Positions 15,293 to 22,724 of a DNA stretch of 37,106 nt are shown here, one piece after another. The DNA comes from Halomonas organivorans. Lineage in GTDB: Bacteria; Pseudomonadota; Gammaproteobacteria; Pseudomonadales; Halomonadaceae. The first letter of the stretch is position 1, and each line of letters starts with the position of its first letter. The notes under the pieces were generated by a model that was not told the DNA's origin, made no database searches, and saw nothing but the letters and a program-made list of their open reading frames with translations. The stretch covers positions 238,404-275,509 of the forward strand of contig NZ_JACHXM010000004.1 of assembly GCF_014192055.1 (NCBI RefSeq), given 5' to 3'. The translations under genes and the position numbers were made by a program.

Positions 15293-17110
15293 TCAGCCGC
15301 GGGCGAGCGGCTGGGTGCGCTTCTCGAGCCAGGCCAGGGCATCGCCCTCGAGCTTGGGTGCGAGCCGGCTGCGGACCTCGGCGTGGTAGGCGTCGAGCCA
15401 GTCGGCCTCGGCGGGGTCGAGCAGGTCGGCGTCGATGGGTCGGCTATCGATGGGGCACAGGGTCAGCGTCTCGAAGCGCAGGAAGTCGCCGAACTCGCTG
15501 GCCTCGGCGGGGCGGTTGGCGGCCAGGTTCTCGATGCGGATGCCCCACTGACCCGGGCGATACACGCCGGGCTCGATGGAGGTGATCATCCCCGGCTGCA
15601 TGGCGGTGTGCGGCGCTGCCGGCGCGTACCAGGCGATCACCTGCGGGCCCTCGTGGACGTTGAGGAAGTAGCCCACGCCGTGGCCGGTGCCGTGGCCGTA
15701 GTCGCGGCCGCTGGCCCACAGCGGGGCGCGGGCGATGGCATCCAGGTGCGGCGAGGGGATGCCCAGCGGGAACTGGGCCCGGGACAGGGCGATGGTGCCC
15801 TTGAGCACTCGGGTGTAGTCCTCGCGGTGGGCGTCGGTGATTTCGCCCACCGGCACCACCCGGGTGATGTCGGTGGTGCCGCCGTGGTACTGGCCGCCGG
15901 AGTCGATCAGCAGCAGGCCGTTGCCGGCGATGGTGGCGTGGGCCTCCTGCGTGGCGTGGTAGTGGGGCAGCGCACCGTTGGCGTTGTAGGCGGCGATGGT
16001 GCCGAAGCTGCGGCTGACGAAGCCGGGGCGACGGGCGCGGGCGGCGGTGAGCTTCTCGTCCACGGTCAGCTCGGTGACCGTCTCGCCGCGTTCGAGCGCC
16101 GCCTCGAGCCAGGCGAAGAACTCGCACAGCGCGGCGCCGTCTTCTTCCATGGCCTCGCGTACGTGGGCCAGGTCGGCATCGCTCTTGCAGCCCTTGGCCA
16201 GGGTGCTGGGCTGGTAGGCCTCGGCCAGGTGCGCGCCTTCGGGCAGCGCCTGACGGGTGCCCAGGGTCAGCTTGGCCGGGTCGATCAGCACGCGGGCCTC
16301 GCCCGGAAGCGTATTGAGGCGGCGATGCCAGTCGGCGTAGTCGGCTACCGCGATGCCATCCTCGGCCAGCGCCGCCGTCAGGGCATCGTCGAGTTTGCCC
16401 GGCGCGACGAACAGCGTAGCGGCGTCGCGGCCTACCAGCAGGTGGGAGAGGAACACCGGATTGAACTCGACGTCGGCGCCGCGCAGCTGAGTCAGCCAGG
16501 CGATGTCGTCCAGGGTCGAGATGGGGTGCCAGTCGGCGCCGTGCTCGGCCATGGCCTGGCGGACCCGAGCCAGCCGCTCGCTGCGAGTCTCGTCGAGGTA
16601 GGCGGCCGGGTGTGCGTAGAGCGGCGCCTCGGGCAGCGCCGGGCGTTCCGGCCAGATGGCATCGAGCAGGTCCATGTCGCCGCGCAGGCGAATGCCTGCC
16701 GGGGCCAGATGGGCCTCGAGGCGACGGGCGTTGGCCAGCGACACCACGTCGGCGTCGAATCCCAGGGTCGCGTTCTCGCCGAGCTGTTCGGCGAGCCAGC
16801 GCATCGGTGCGTCGGGCTGGCCGGGCTGCAGCTTCATCAGCGCGATGCCGCTGCCCGCCAGCTGTTCTTCGGCTTGCACCCAGTAGCGGCTATCGACCCA
16901 CACGCCGGCGGCGTCCTGGGTGATGACCAGGGTGCCCACCGAGCCGTCGAAGCCCGACAGCCAGGCGCGGCCGGCCCAGTGCTCGGGCAGGTACTCGGAG
17001 TTGTGCGGGTCGGAGGAGGGCAGCCACCAGGCATCGATGGCATGCTCGCGCATGGCCTCACGCAGGGCGTTGAGGCGTTGGCGTGCGGTGTCGGCACTGG
17101 ATGAGGTCAT
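15293..17110 (-). CDS. Xaa-Pro aminopeptidase (aminopeptidase P, M24B family)
   Basis: This cytoplasmic di-metal peptidase removes the N-terminal residue from peptides with Pro at position two. The 605-residue length and three-domain layout match the large eukaryote-like aminopeptidase P (XPNPEP1 type), not the 440-residue E. coli PepP. Two creatinase-like N-terminal domains (to about 300) precede the pita-bread domain. Metal ligands are visible: Asp in LLIDSGGQYHGGTTDITR (both Asp), His in GHGTGHGVGYFLNVHEGP, and Glu in TSIEPGVYRPG and GIRIEN. The start at 17110 lies 2 bases past the stop of the peptide transporter gene; the open frame continuing upstream is a shadow of that gene. Together they form a peptide uptake and degradation operon. 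Confidence 0.95.
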   Translation of the reverse strand: MTSSSADTARQRLNALREAMREHAIDAWWLPSSDPHNSEYLPEHWAGRAWLSGFDGSVGTLVITQDAAGVWVDSRYWVQAEEQLAGSGIALMKLQPGQPDAPMRWLAEQLGENATLGFDADVVSLANARRLEAHLAPAGIRLRGDMDLLDAIWPERPALPEAPLYAHPAAYLDETRSERLARVRQAMAEHGADWHPISTLDDIAWLTQLRGADVEFNPVFLSHLLVGRDAATLFVAPGKLDDALTAALAEDGIAVADYADWHRRLNTLPGEARVLIDPAKLTLGTRQALPEGAHLAEAYQPSTLAKGCKSDADLAHVREAMEEDGAALCEFFAWLEAALERGETVTELTVDEKLTAARARRPGFVSRSFGTIAAYNANGALPHYHATQEAHATIAGNGLLLIDSGGQYHGGTTDITRVVPVGEITDAHREDYTRVLKGTIALSRAQFPLGIPSPHLDAIARAPLWASGRDYGHGTGHGVGYFLNVHEGPQVIAWYAPAAPHTAMQPGMITSIEPGVYRPGQWGIRIENLAANRPAEASEFGDFLRFETLTLCPIDSRPIDADLLDPAEADWLDAYHAEVRSRLAPKLEGDALAWLEKRTQPLARG

Positions 17111-17112
17111 GC

Positions 17113-18699
17113 TCAGGCTCCCGTCTGGTAGGTGGCGTCGGCGCGCGCGCGATGGGCGGCGGCCGGGTCGATGAGGCGATGGTGTCCGAGCATGCGCTTG
17201 AACACCGGGACGAGCAACAGCAGCACCGCGGCGAAGATCACCAGGGCGATGGCCGAGCGGCCGAACAGCTCCGGCAACTGCTGGACTTCCTCGGGATTGA
17301 CGTGGCCGCCGATCAGGCCCGCGACCAGGTTGCCGAGCGCCGAGCCGGTGAACCACAGGCCCATCAACTGGCCTTGGGTGCGCCGCGGAGAGAGACCGGA
17401 CATGGTGGATAGCCCCACCGGCGACAGGCACAGCTCGCCCAGCGTCAGCAGCAGCATGCTGGCGATGATCCACAGCGGCGAGACCAGCCCCGTGCCGCTG
17501 AGCACGCGCTGGGCGGCCAGCACCATCAGGCCGAAGCCGCAGGCGGCCAGCAGCAGGCCGAACACGAACTTCATCGGGCTGCCGGGTTCCAGGCGGCGGC
17601 GCCCCAGGGCCGGCCATAGCCAGCCGAACAGCGGCCCGAGCAGCACGATGAAGATGGGGTTCAGGGACTGGAACCAGACGGTGGGAATCTCCCAGCCGAA
17701 CAGTCCGCGGTCGGTGTAATTCTCGGCGAACAGGTTATAGGAGGTGGGCTGCTGCTCGAAGGCCGCCCAGAAGAAGGCGGCGGCGACGATCAGCACGAAG
17801 CACACGGTGACCCGGGCGCGTTCGTCGCCGTTCAGGCCGCTGAACAGCATCAGGTAGGCATAGAAGCCCAGCGCCACCACGATCAGCGCCGTGGTCATGC
17901 CCTCGGCGAGGGCTCGGGCGTCGATGTGGAGGACGCCGGTGGTGGCCAGCACCACCAGGCCGGCGAGCAGGGCCATGAAGCCGGTGACCCAGGCGCCCAC
18001 GTGGCGGCGGCGCTGGGCCGGGGCGTCCCAGCTGGCGGCGCGACCGCGTTCGATGTCGGCGCGCTGCATGGCCGGCACCGCCCACAGGCGGAAGATCAAC
18101 AGCGCGACCAGCATGCCGAGCCCGCCGATGCCGAAGCCCCAGTGCCAGCCCCAGGTCTCCATCAGCACGCCGCTCATCAATGGAGCCAGCAGGGCGCCGA
18201 GGTTGATGCCCATGTAGAAGATGGCGAAGCCGCCGTCGCGGCGCACGTCACCCTCGTCGTAGAGGCTGCCTACCATCACCGAGATGCAGGTCTTGAACAG
18301 CCCCGAGCCGAGCACGATCAGGATCAGGCCGACGAAGAAGGCTGGCGCCCCGAGCAGCGCCGAAAGTGCGATGCTCAGGTGGCCAAGCGCGATCAACACC
18401 GAGCCGTACCACACCGCGCGGCGCTGGCCGAGCCAGTTGTCGGCCAGCCAGCCGCCGGGCAGGGCGGCGAGATAGATGGCGCCGGCGTAGAGGCCGACGA
18501 TGGCGGCAGCGGTCTTCTCGTCGAAGCCAAGGCCGCCGTCGATCAGTGAGGCGGCGATGAACAACACCAGCATCGGGCGGATGCCGTAGTAGGAGAAGCG
18601 TTCCCACATCTCGGTGAAGAACAGCGGCCCGAGGGGGCGAGGATGGCCGAAGAAGCCGCGATCCCGTCGGGACGCGGAGGCGTCGTGGGTGGAAGTCAT
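17113..18699 (-). CDS. Peptide MFS transporter (POT/PTR family)
   Basis: Proton-dependent oligopeptide transporters import di- and tripeptides across the inner membrane. The 528-residue protein has the POT signature ExxERFxYY at residues 30-38 (EMWERFSYY), the FYMGINLGALLAPL block of helix 5, and about twelve to fourteen helices ending in a polar tail. Downstream, separated by 2 bases, is an aminopeptidase P gene, so imported proline-containing peptides would be cut at once. The ATG at 18699 has only a weak ribosome-binding site. A 6-bp dyad at 18762-18780 is a possible operator. The family is certain; substrate range is not. Confidence 0.95.
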   Translation of the reverse strand: MTSTHDASASRRDRGFFGHPRPLGPLFFTEMWERFSYYGIRPMLVLFIAASLIDGGLGFDEKTAAAIVGLYAGAIYLAALPGGWLADNWLGQRRAVWYGSVLIALGHLSIALSALLGAPAFFVGLILIVLGSGLFKTCISVMVGSLYDEGDVRRDGGFAIFYMGINLGALLAPLMSGVLMETWGWHWGFGIGGLGMLVALLIFRLWAVPAMQRADIERGRAASWDAPAQRRRHVGAWVTGFMALLAGLVVLATTGVLHIDARALAEGMTTALIVVALGFYAYLMLFSGLNGDERARVTVCFVLIVAAAFFWAAFEQQPTSYNLFAENYTDRGLFGWEIPTVWFQSLNPIFIVLLGPLFGWLWPALGRRRLEPGSPMKFVFGLLLAACGFGLMVLAAQRVLSGTGLVSPLWIIASMLLLTLGELCLSPVGLSTMSGLSPRRTQGQLMGLWFTGSALGNLVAGLIGGHVNPEEVQQLPELFGRSAIALVIFAAVLLLLVPVFKRMLGHHRLIDPAAAHRARADATYQTGA

Positions 18700-18761
18700 G
18701 AAACGTCTGCCTTGTGAGTAGCTTGTGGCGTTGTTGCTCGCGCCGGGCGAGAGGCAGCAGG

Positions 18762-18780
18762 TGTCATGTGTCAGATGACA
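18762..18780. promoter_or_regulatory. Dyad TGTCAT-N7-ATGACA upstream of the peptide transporter
   Basis: A perfect 6-bp inverted repeat lies 63-81 bases upstream of the POT start, next to an A/T-rich stretch (18790-18812) unusual for this genome. It is a candidate operator. The gap 18700-19036 otherwise holds only the divergent promoter for the HMG-lyase operon; a 63-codon ORF at 18766-18957 is not convincing. Confidence 0.35.
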
Positions 18781-18958
18781 TCGCTGGCAATATCGTTTTT
18801 TGCTGAATTTTTTTCTGCTTGGCGCGGTTGCGGCGGACGATTCTATGGTTTTTTGTTAGACGGCGAAATGCCTGCGCGGCCTCGACCCAAGAAGATGACG
18901 CGATCCTGTAAGCCTGCCCGCCCCATCATCGGGGTCCTTTCATCAACAAAAGGCTAAT

Positions 18959-18986
18959 TTGAGCGCTTCCTGGCGCTGCCTATAGT
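18959..18986 (+). promoter_or_regulatory. Sigma-70-type promoter of the CoA-transferase/TTT operon
   Basis: TTGAGC (18959-18964), 16-bp spacer, TATAGT (18981-18986). A dyad AGCGC-N6-GCGCT (18962-18977) sits over the -35 and spacer, and a second, ACGTCG-N3-CGACGT (18993-19007), at the predicted start site. Both are in positions where a repressor would act. Confidence 0.6.
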
Positions 18987-19036
18987 GATCCGACGTCGCA
19001 TCGACGTGCCCGTAACCCGGAAAGGAGGCCGCTGCC

Positions 19037-19996
19037 ATGTCCACTCTCGATGGTTTCGAGCGCCAGCCTTCGCGAGTCCATGTCACCGAGGTGGGGCCTC
19101 GGGATGGGTTGCAGAACGAGCCGGTGGTGCTGACCACCGCCGAGAAACTCGAGCTGATCCACGCACTGGTGGCGGCGGGCGTCAACGCCTTCGAGATCAC
19201 GTCGTTCGTCAGCCCCCGGGCCGTGCCGGCGCTGGCCGATGCCGGCGAGCTGGTGGCCGAACTACGTGGCCTCGACGGCGTTCATCTGTCGGCGCTGGTG
19301 CCCAACCGGCGTGGCGCCGAGCGGGCGCTGGAAGCCGGCATCGATGCGGTAGTGATGTTCGTCTCGGCTTCGGAAACCCATAACGCCAAGAACGTGAATC
19401 GCACCGTGGACGCCTCCCTGGCAGGGTTCGAGGAGGTGGCGAGGCTGCTGGAGGGTAGCGAGGTCGAGCTGCGCGGGGCGATCGCCACCAGTTTCGGCTG
19501 CCCCTTCGAGGGAGATGTCGAGGTGGCCGCCGTGGGGCGGATCGCCCGGCGTTTTGCCGACCTCGGCGTTCGCCATGTATCACTCGGCGACACGACTGGC
19601 ATGGCCACGCCGCCGCTGGTTACCGAGCGCATTCGCCATCTACGCGAGGTGGCTCCGCAGATCGCACCTACCCTGCACTTCCACAACACCCGCGGTATCG
19701 GGCTTGCCAACGTCATGCAGGGACTGGCCCTGGGAGTGGACCGCTACGAGAGCTCCATCGGCGGGCTCGGCGGCTGTCCGTTCGCGCCCGGGGCATCGGG
19801 CAACATCGCCAGCGAGGATCTGGTCTATCTGCTGGATGAAATGGGCATCGACTCGGGCATCGACCTCGCGCGGATGATCGAGGCGGCGAGGGTCGCGACT
19901 CGGCTGATGGGGCGCGATCTGCCGGGCCAGGTGTCCAAGGCCGGAGCGCGCCTGACGCTCAGCGATTGTTCCGCCGTACCCACTGCACGAGGATGA
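19037..19996 (+). CDS. Hydroxymethylglutaryl-CoA lyase-like protein
   Basis: HMG-CoA lyases split 3-hydroxy-3-methylglutaryl-CoA into acetyl-CoA and acetoacetate; relatives cleave similar acyl-CoAs. The 319-residue protein is a DRE-TIM-type barrel with EVGPRDGLQNE at 18-28 (Arg22 and metal-binding Asp23), the signature GGLGGCPFAPGASGN containing Cys247 (equivalent to the catalytic Cys of human HMGCL), and the metal-site pair HFH. The usual HDTYG after the second His reads HNTRG here, so substrate preference may differ from classical HMG-CoA lyase. A strong AAAGGAGG precedes the ATG. It is the first gene of a five-gene operon, 2 bases before the CoA-transferase. No other leucine-degradation gene is nearby, which argues for an imported acid as the source. 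Confidence 0.92.
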   Translation: MSTLDGFERQPSRVHVTEVGPRDGLQNEPVVLTTAEKLELIHALVAAGVNAFEITSFVSPRAVPALADAGELVAELRGLDGVHLSALVPNRRGAERALEAGIDAVVMFVSASETHNAKNVNRTVDASLAGFEEVARLLEGSEVELRGAIATSFGCPFEGDVEVAAVGRIARRFADLGVRHVSLGDTTGMATPPLVTERIRHLREVAPQIAPTLHFHNTRGIGLANVMQGLALGVDRYESSIGGLGGCPFAPGASGNIASEDLVYLLDEMGIDSGIDLARMIEAARVATRLMGRDLPGQVSKAGARLTLSDCSAVPTARG

Positions 19997-19998
19997 GC

Positions 19999-21204
19999 AT
20001 GCCGGATTCTGCGTCTCACACGACGGGTTCCTTGCAGGGAATTCGCGTCATCGATCTGACCCGGGTGATCTCCGGGCCCTTCTGCACCCAGATGCTCGGC
20101 GACCACGGGGCCGAGGTGATCAAGGTCGAACCTCCCGGGCGCGGCGACATCGTGCGCTCCCAGGGCAACATGGTGAACGGCTTCAGCTGGTACTTCGCCC
20201 AGTTCAATCGCAACAAGCGCTCCCTGACCCTCGACCTGCGCCAGGAGGAAGGCAAGGCGATCCTCAATCGGCTGCTGGAAGATGCCGACGTGCTGGTGGA
20301 AAACTTCCGCCCCGGTGTCATGGCCAGGATGGGGCTCGACGATGCCACCCTGCGCGAGCGTTTTCCGCACCTGGTGGTGGGGCGCATCAACGGCTTCGGC
20401 TCCAGCGGCCCGTATCGCGACCGTCCGGCCTACGACTTCATCGCCCAGGCGATGAGCGGCTTCATGGGCGTGAACGGTCGAGAGGGCGGCGAGCCGATGC
20501 GTGCCGCGCCGCCGATCAGCGACATGGTGGCCAGCCAGAACCTGGCCTTCGGCATCAGTGCGGCGCTGGTGCGCCGCGAGCGCACCGGCCAGGGCGAGAT
20601 CGTCGAGACCGCCCTGACCAACGGCCTGATCGGCATGATGGGGTATCTGGCGGCGGAGTATTTCGCTACCGGCGAGGTGCCCAAGCGCACCGGCAACGAT
20701 CATCCCATGCTCTATCCCTATGGCCTGTTCCAGGCCAGCGACGGTGAGGTGGCCATCGCGCCGAGCAACGACATCATGGTCGAGCGCTTCCTCGGTGCCC
20801 TGGACATGCTGTCGCTGCTGGAGGACGAACGCTTCCTCGACAACCGGCGACGCATGGACAACCGCGAGGCGCTGCGCGAGATCCTCAACCGGGTGATCGA
20901 GACGCGCAGCGTGGATGAGTGGATTGCGCACTTCAATGCTGCCGGCGTGCCCTGCGGCCGCGTTCACGATCTGCGCGAGACCTTCGAGGATCCCCAGGTC
21001 CTGGCCCAGCAAATGACCCTGGAGCTTGACCAGGGGGCCTACGGCAAGGTACCGACCACCGGCTTCCCGGTGAAGATGCAGGAAGCCCCCGCGTCGATAC
21101 ACCATCCCGTGCCCCAGTTGGGCGAGCACACCGAGGCGATCCTCGCCGAGCTGGGCCTGGCCGATGCCGAATGCGATACGCTGCGGGCAAAAGGCATCAT
21201 CTGA
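19999..21204 (+). CDS. Class III CoA-transferase (CaiB/BaiF family)
   Basis: Class III CoA-transferases move CoA from a donor such as succinyl-CoA to an acid. The 401-residue protein has the N-terminal block GIRVIDLTRVISGPFCTQML, the GAEVIKVEPPGRGD segment, NKRSLTLDL and DVLVENFRPGVM, all typical. The position that by eye aligns with catalytic Asp169 of formyl-CoA transferase is Asn208 (in ETALTNGLIG), which is odd. The ATG at 19999 is chosen for GAGG six bases upstream; 19993 is an alternative. Human SUGCT, in this family, makes HMG-CoA from free HMG, which fits the lyase gene 2 bases upstream. The following genes encode a tricarboxylate-type importer, so the enzyme probably activates the imported acid. 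Confidence 0.92.
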   Translation: MPDSASHTTGSLQGIRVIDLTRVISGPFCTQMLGDHGAEVIKVEPPGRGDIVRSQGNMVNGFSWYFAQFNRNKRSLTLDLRQEEGKAILNRLLEDADVLVENFRPGVMARMGLDDATLRERFPHLVVGRINGFGSSGPYRDRPAYDFIAQAMSGFMGVNGREGGEPMRAAPPISDMVASQNLAFGISAALVRRERTGQGEIVETALTNGLIGMMGYLAAEYFATGEVPKRTGNDHPMLYPYGLFQASDGEVAIAPSNDIMVERFLGALDMLSLLEDERFLDNRRRMDNREALREILNRVIETRSVDEWIAHFNAAGVPCGRVHDLRETFEDPQVLAQQMTLELDQGAYGKVPTTGFPVKMQEAPASIHHPVPQLGEHTEAILAELGLADAECDTLRAKGII

Positions 21205-21255
21205 TCCCCTTCTCGGGGGACGCGAGCGACAACAATAAGGACTAGGAGCGACGAC

Positions 21256-22254
21256 ATGCCGATCAATACCACGAAGATCATTCCGCGCCTGGGTATTTCC
21301 GCCCTGCTGGGCGTGGGCCTGGCGGTCAGCCTGCCCAGCCAGGCGCTGCCCATCGACGAGTGCATCGCTCCCGCCGACCCCGGCGGCGGCTGGGACTTCA
21401 CCTGCCGTTCGGTGGGCAAACTGCTGCATGACCTGGACCTGGTCGAAGGAAACGTCCAGGTGACCAACATGCCGGGGGGCGTGGGCGCCGTGGCATTCTC
21501 CAACGTCGCCGGCAAGCGCGCTGACGACAGCAACCTGATGGTGGCCACCAGCACCGTGGGCATGACCCAGATCGCCCAAGGGCGCTATCCGGGCGATGCC
21601 GACACCATGCGCTGGCTGGGAATGCTCGGCACCGACGTGGGCGTGATTCTGGTCGATGCGGACAGCCCCTACCAGACTCTCGATCAGCTGCTCCAGGCCA
21701 TCGTCGAGGATCCCACCTCGGTGGTCATGGCCGGCTCCAGCGGCGCCGGTGGCTGGGACCACATCCGGGCGCTGATGCTGGCCAAGGCGGCGGGGCTGCC
21801 GGGCGATCGCATCGGCGCGCTGCGCTGGGTGCAGTTCGACGGCGGCGGCCCGGCCGTGACCCAGATGATGGGCGGCCACGTGGATGCGGTCTCCACCGAC
21901 CTGGGCGAGATCGCCGGCTTCATCGAATCCGGCGACGTGCGGGCCCTGGCGGTGCTCTCCGAGGAGCCGCTGCCCGAGCCCTTCGACGAACTGCCGACGG
22001 CCGTCTCGCAGGGCTATGACGTGACCGGCTACAACTGGCGCGGCTTCTATACCGGCGGCGAGGTGTCGGACGACGATTACGCCGCCATGGTCGACACCCT
22101 GCATACCCTCTACCAGAGCGACGAGTGGAAGGAGGTGGCGGCGCAGAACGGCCTGGTGCCGCTGTGGCGCGGCGGCGACGAGTTCAGTGACTTCGTGCGC
22201 GAGTCGATCGATAGCGTCGAGGCCATCTCCCGGGAGATCGGGGTCATCCAGTGA
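21256..22254 (+). CDS. Tripartite tricarboxylate transporter substrate-binding protein (TctC family)
   Basis: This is a periplasmic binding protein that delivers a carboxylate to the TctAB membrane pair. The 332-residue precursor has a signal peptide (about 1-30, ending SLPSQA-LP), then IDECIAPADPGGGWDFTCR, matching the family start I-P-x-x-PGGGxD, and the conserved NMPGGVGAVAF block near residue 72. A conserved Asp in the DPGGGWDFT loop normally contacts the carboxylate through water. It follows the CoA-transferase gene by 51 bases with a GGAG ribosome-binding site, and its TGA overlaps the GTG of tctB (GTGA). Ligands of this family include citrate, glutarate, terephthalate and other dicarboxylates; context suggests a branched C5-C6 dicarboxylate. 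Confidence 0.93.
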   Translation: MPINTTKIIPRLGISALLGVGLAVSLPSQALPIDECIAPADPGGGWDFTCRSVGKLLHDLDLVEGNVQVTNMPGGVGAVAFSNVAGKRADDSNLMVATSTVGMTQIAQGRYPGDADTMRWLGMLGTDVGVILVDADSPYQTLDQLLQAIVEDPTSVVMAGSSGAGGWDHIRALMLAKAAGLPGDRIGALRWVQFDGGGPAVTQMMGGHVDAVSTDLGEIAGFIESGDVRALAVLSEEPLPEPFDELPTAVSQGYDVTGYNWRGFYTGGEVSDDDYAAMVDTLHTLYQSDEWKEVAAQNGLVPLWRGGDEFSDFVRESIDSVEAISREIGVIQ

Positions 22255-22715
22255 GCGATGACGCCTCGGTGAGCCATGCCGCCCTCGGCGATCGGATCGC
22301 CGGGGCGGTGCTGGCGCTATTGGCGCTGGGCGCTTGGTGGCATTCCCATACCTTCGTCACCGGCTTCATGCAGCCGGTGGGGCCGGGGGTCTTCCCCCGG
22401 CTGGTCAGCGTGCCGCTGGGCGTTCTGGCGCTGTATCTGATCGCCCGCCCCGGCATCAATCAGCGCTGGCCGGGGCAGGCGGCGCTGGTTCGCCAGCTCG
22501 GCATGCTGCTGTTGCTGGGCTGCTACGGCGCCGTGCTCGAGCCGCTGGGCTTCGTGCCCGCGACCCTGTTGGCCACCGTGCTGCTGATGCGCCTGTTCGG
22601 GGCCCGCTGGCGCCAGGCCCTGCCTTACGGCGTGCTGCTGGGCCTGGCGCTCTTCGTGCTGTTCGAGTTTGCCCTGGGCATTCCCTTGCCCGACATGCCC
22701 GGTTGGAGTGTGTAG
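22251..22715 (+). CDS. Tripartite tricarboxylate transporter small membrane subunit (TctB family)
   Basis: TctB proteins are small four-helix membrane subunits of TTT importers. This one has 154 residues with four hydrophobic segments, including AVLALLALGAWWHS, LGVLALYLI and LFVLFEFALGIPL, and the conserved GPGVFPRLV motif after helix 1. It begins at GTG 22251, overlapping the end of tctC by four bases, so the two are translationally coupled. tctA starts 9 bases after its stop. TctB is poorly conserved in sequence, so the call rests as much on size, helix pattern, the GPGxFP motif and position as on similarity. Confidence 0.9.
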   Translation: MSDDASVSHAALGDRIAGAVLALLALGAWWHSHTFVTGFMQPVGPGVFPRLVSVPLGVLALYLIARPGINQRWPGQAALVRQLGMLLLLGCYGAVLEPLGFVPATLLATVLLMRLFGARWRQALPYGVLLGLALFVLFEFALGIPLPDMPGWSV

Positions 22716-22724
22716 CGTTCCGCC

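Noticed and set aside
18766..18957. 63-codon ORF in the peptide transporter/HMG-lyase gap
   Set aside because: A/T-rich start, no ribosome-binding site, atypical codon use, and it covers the likely regulatory region.
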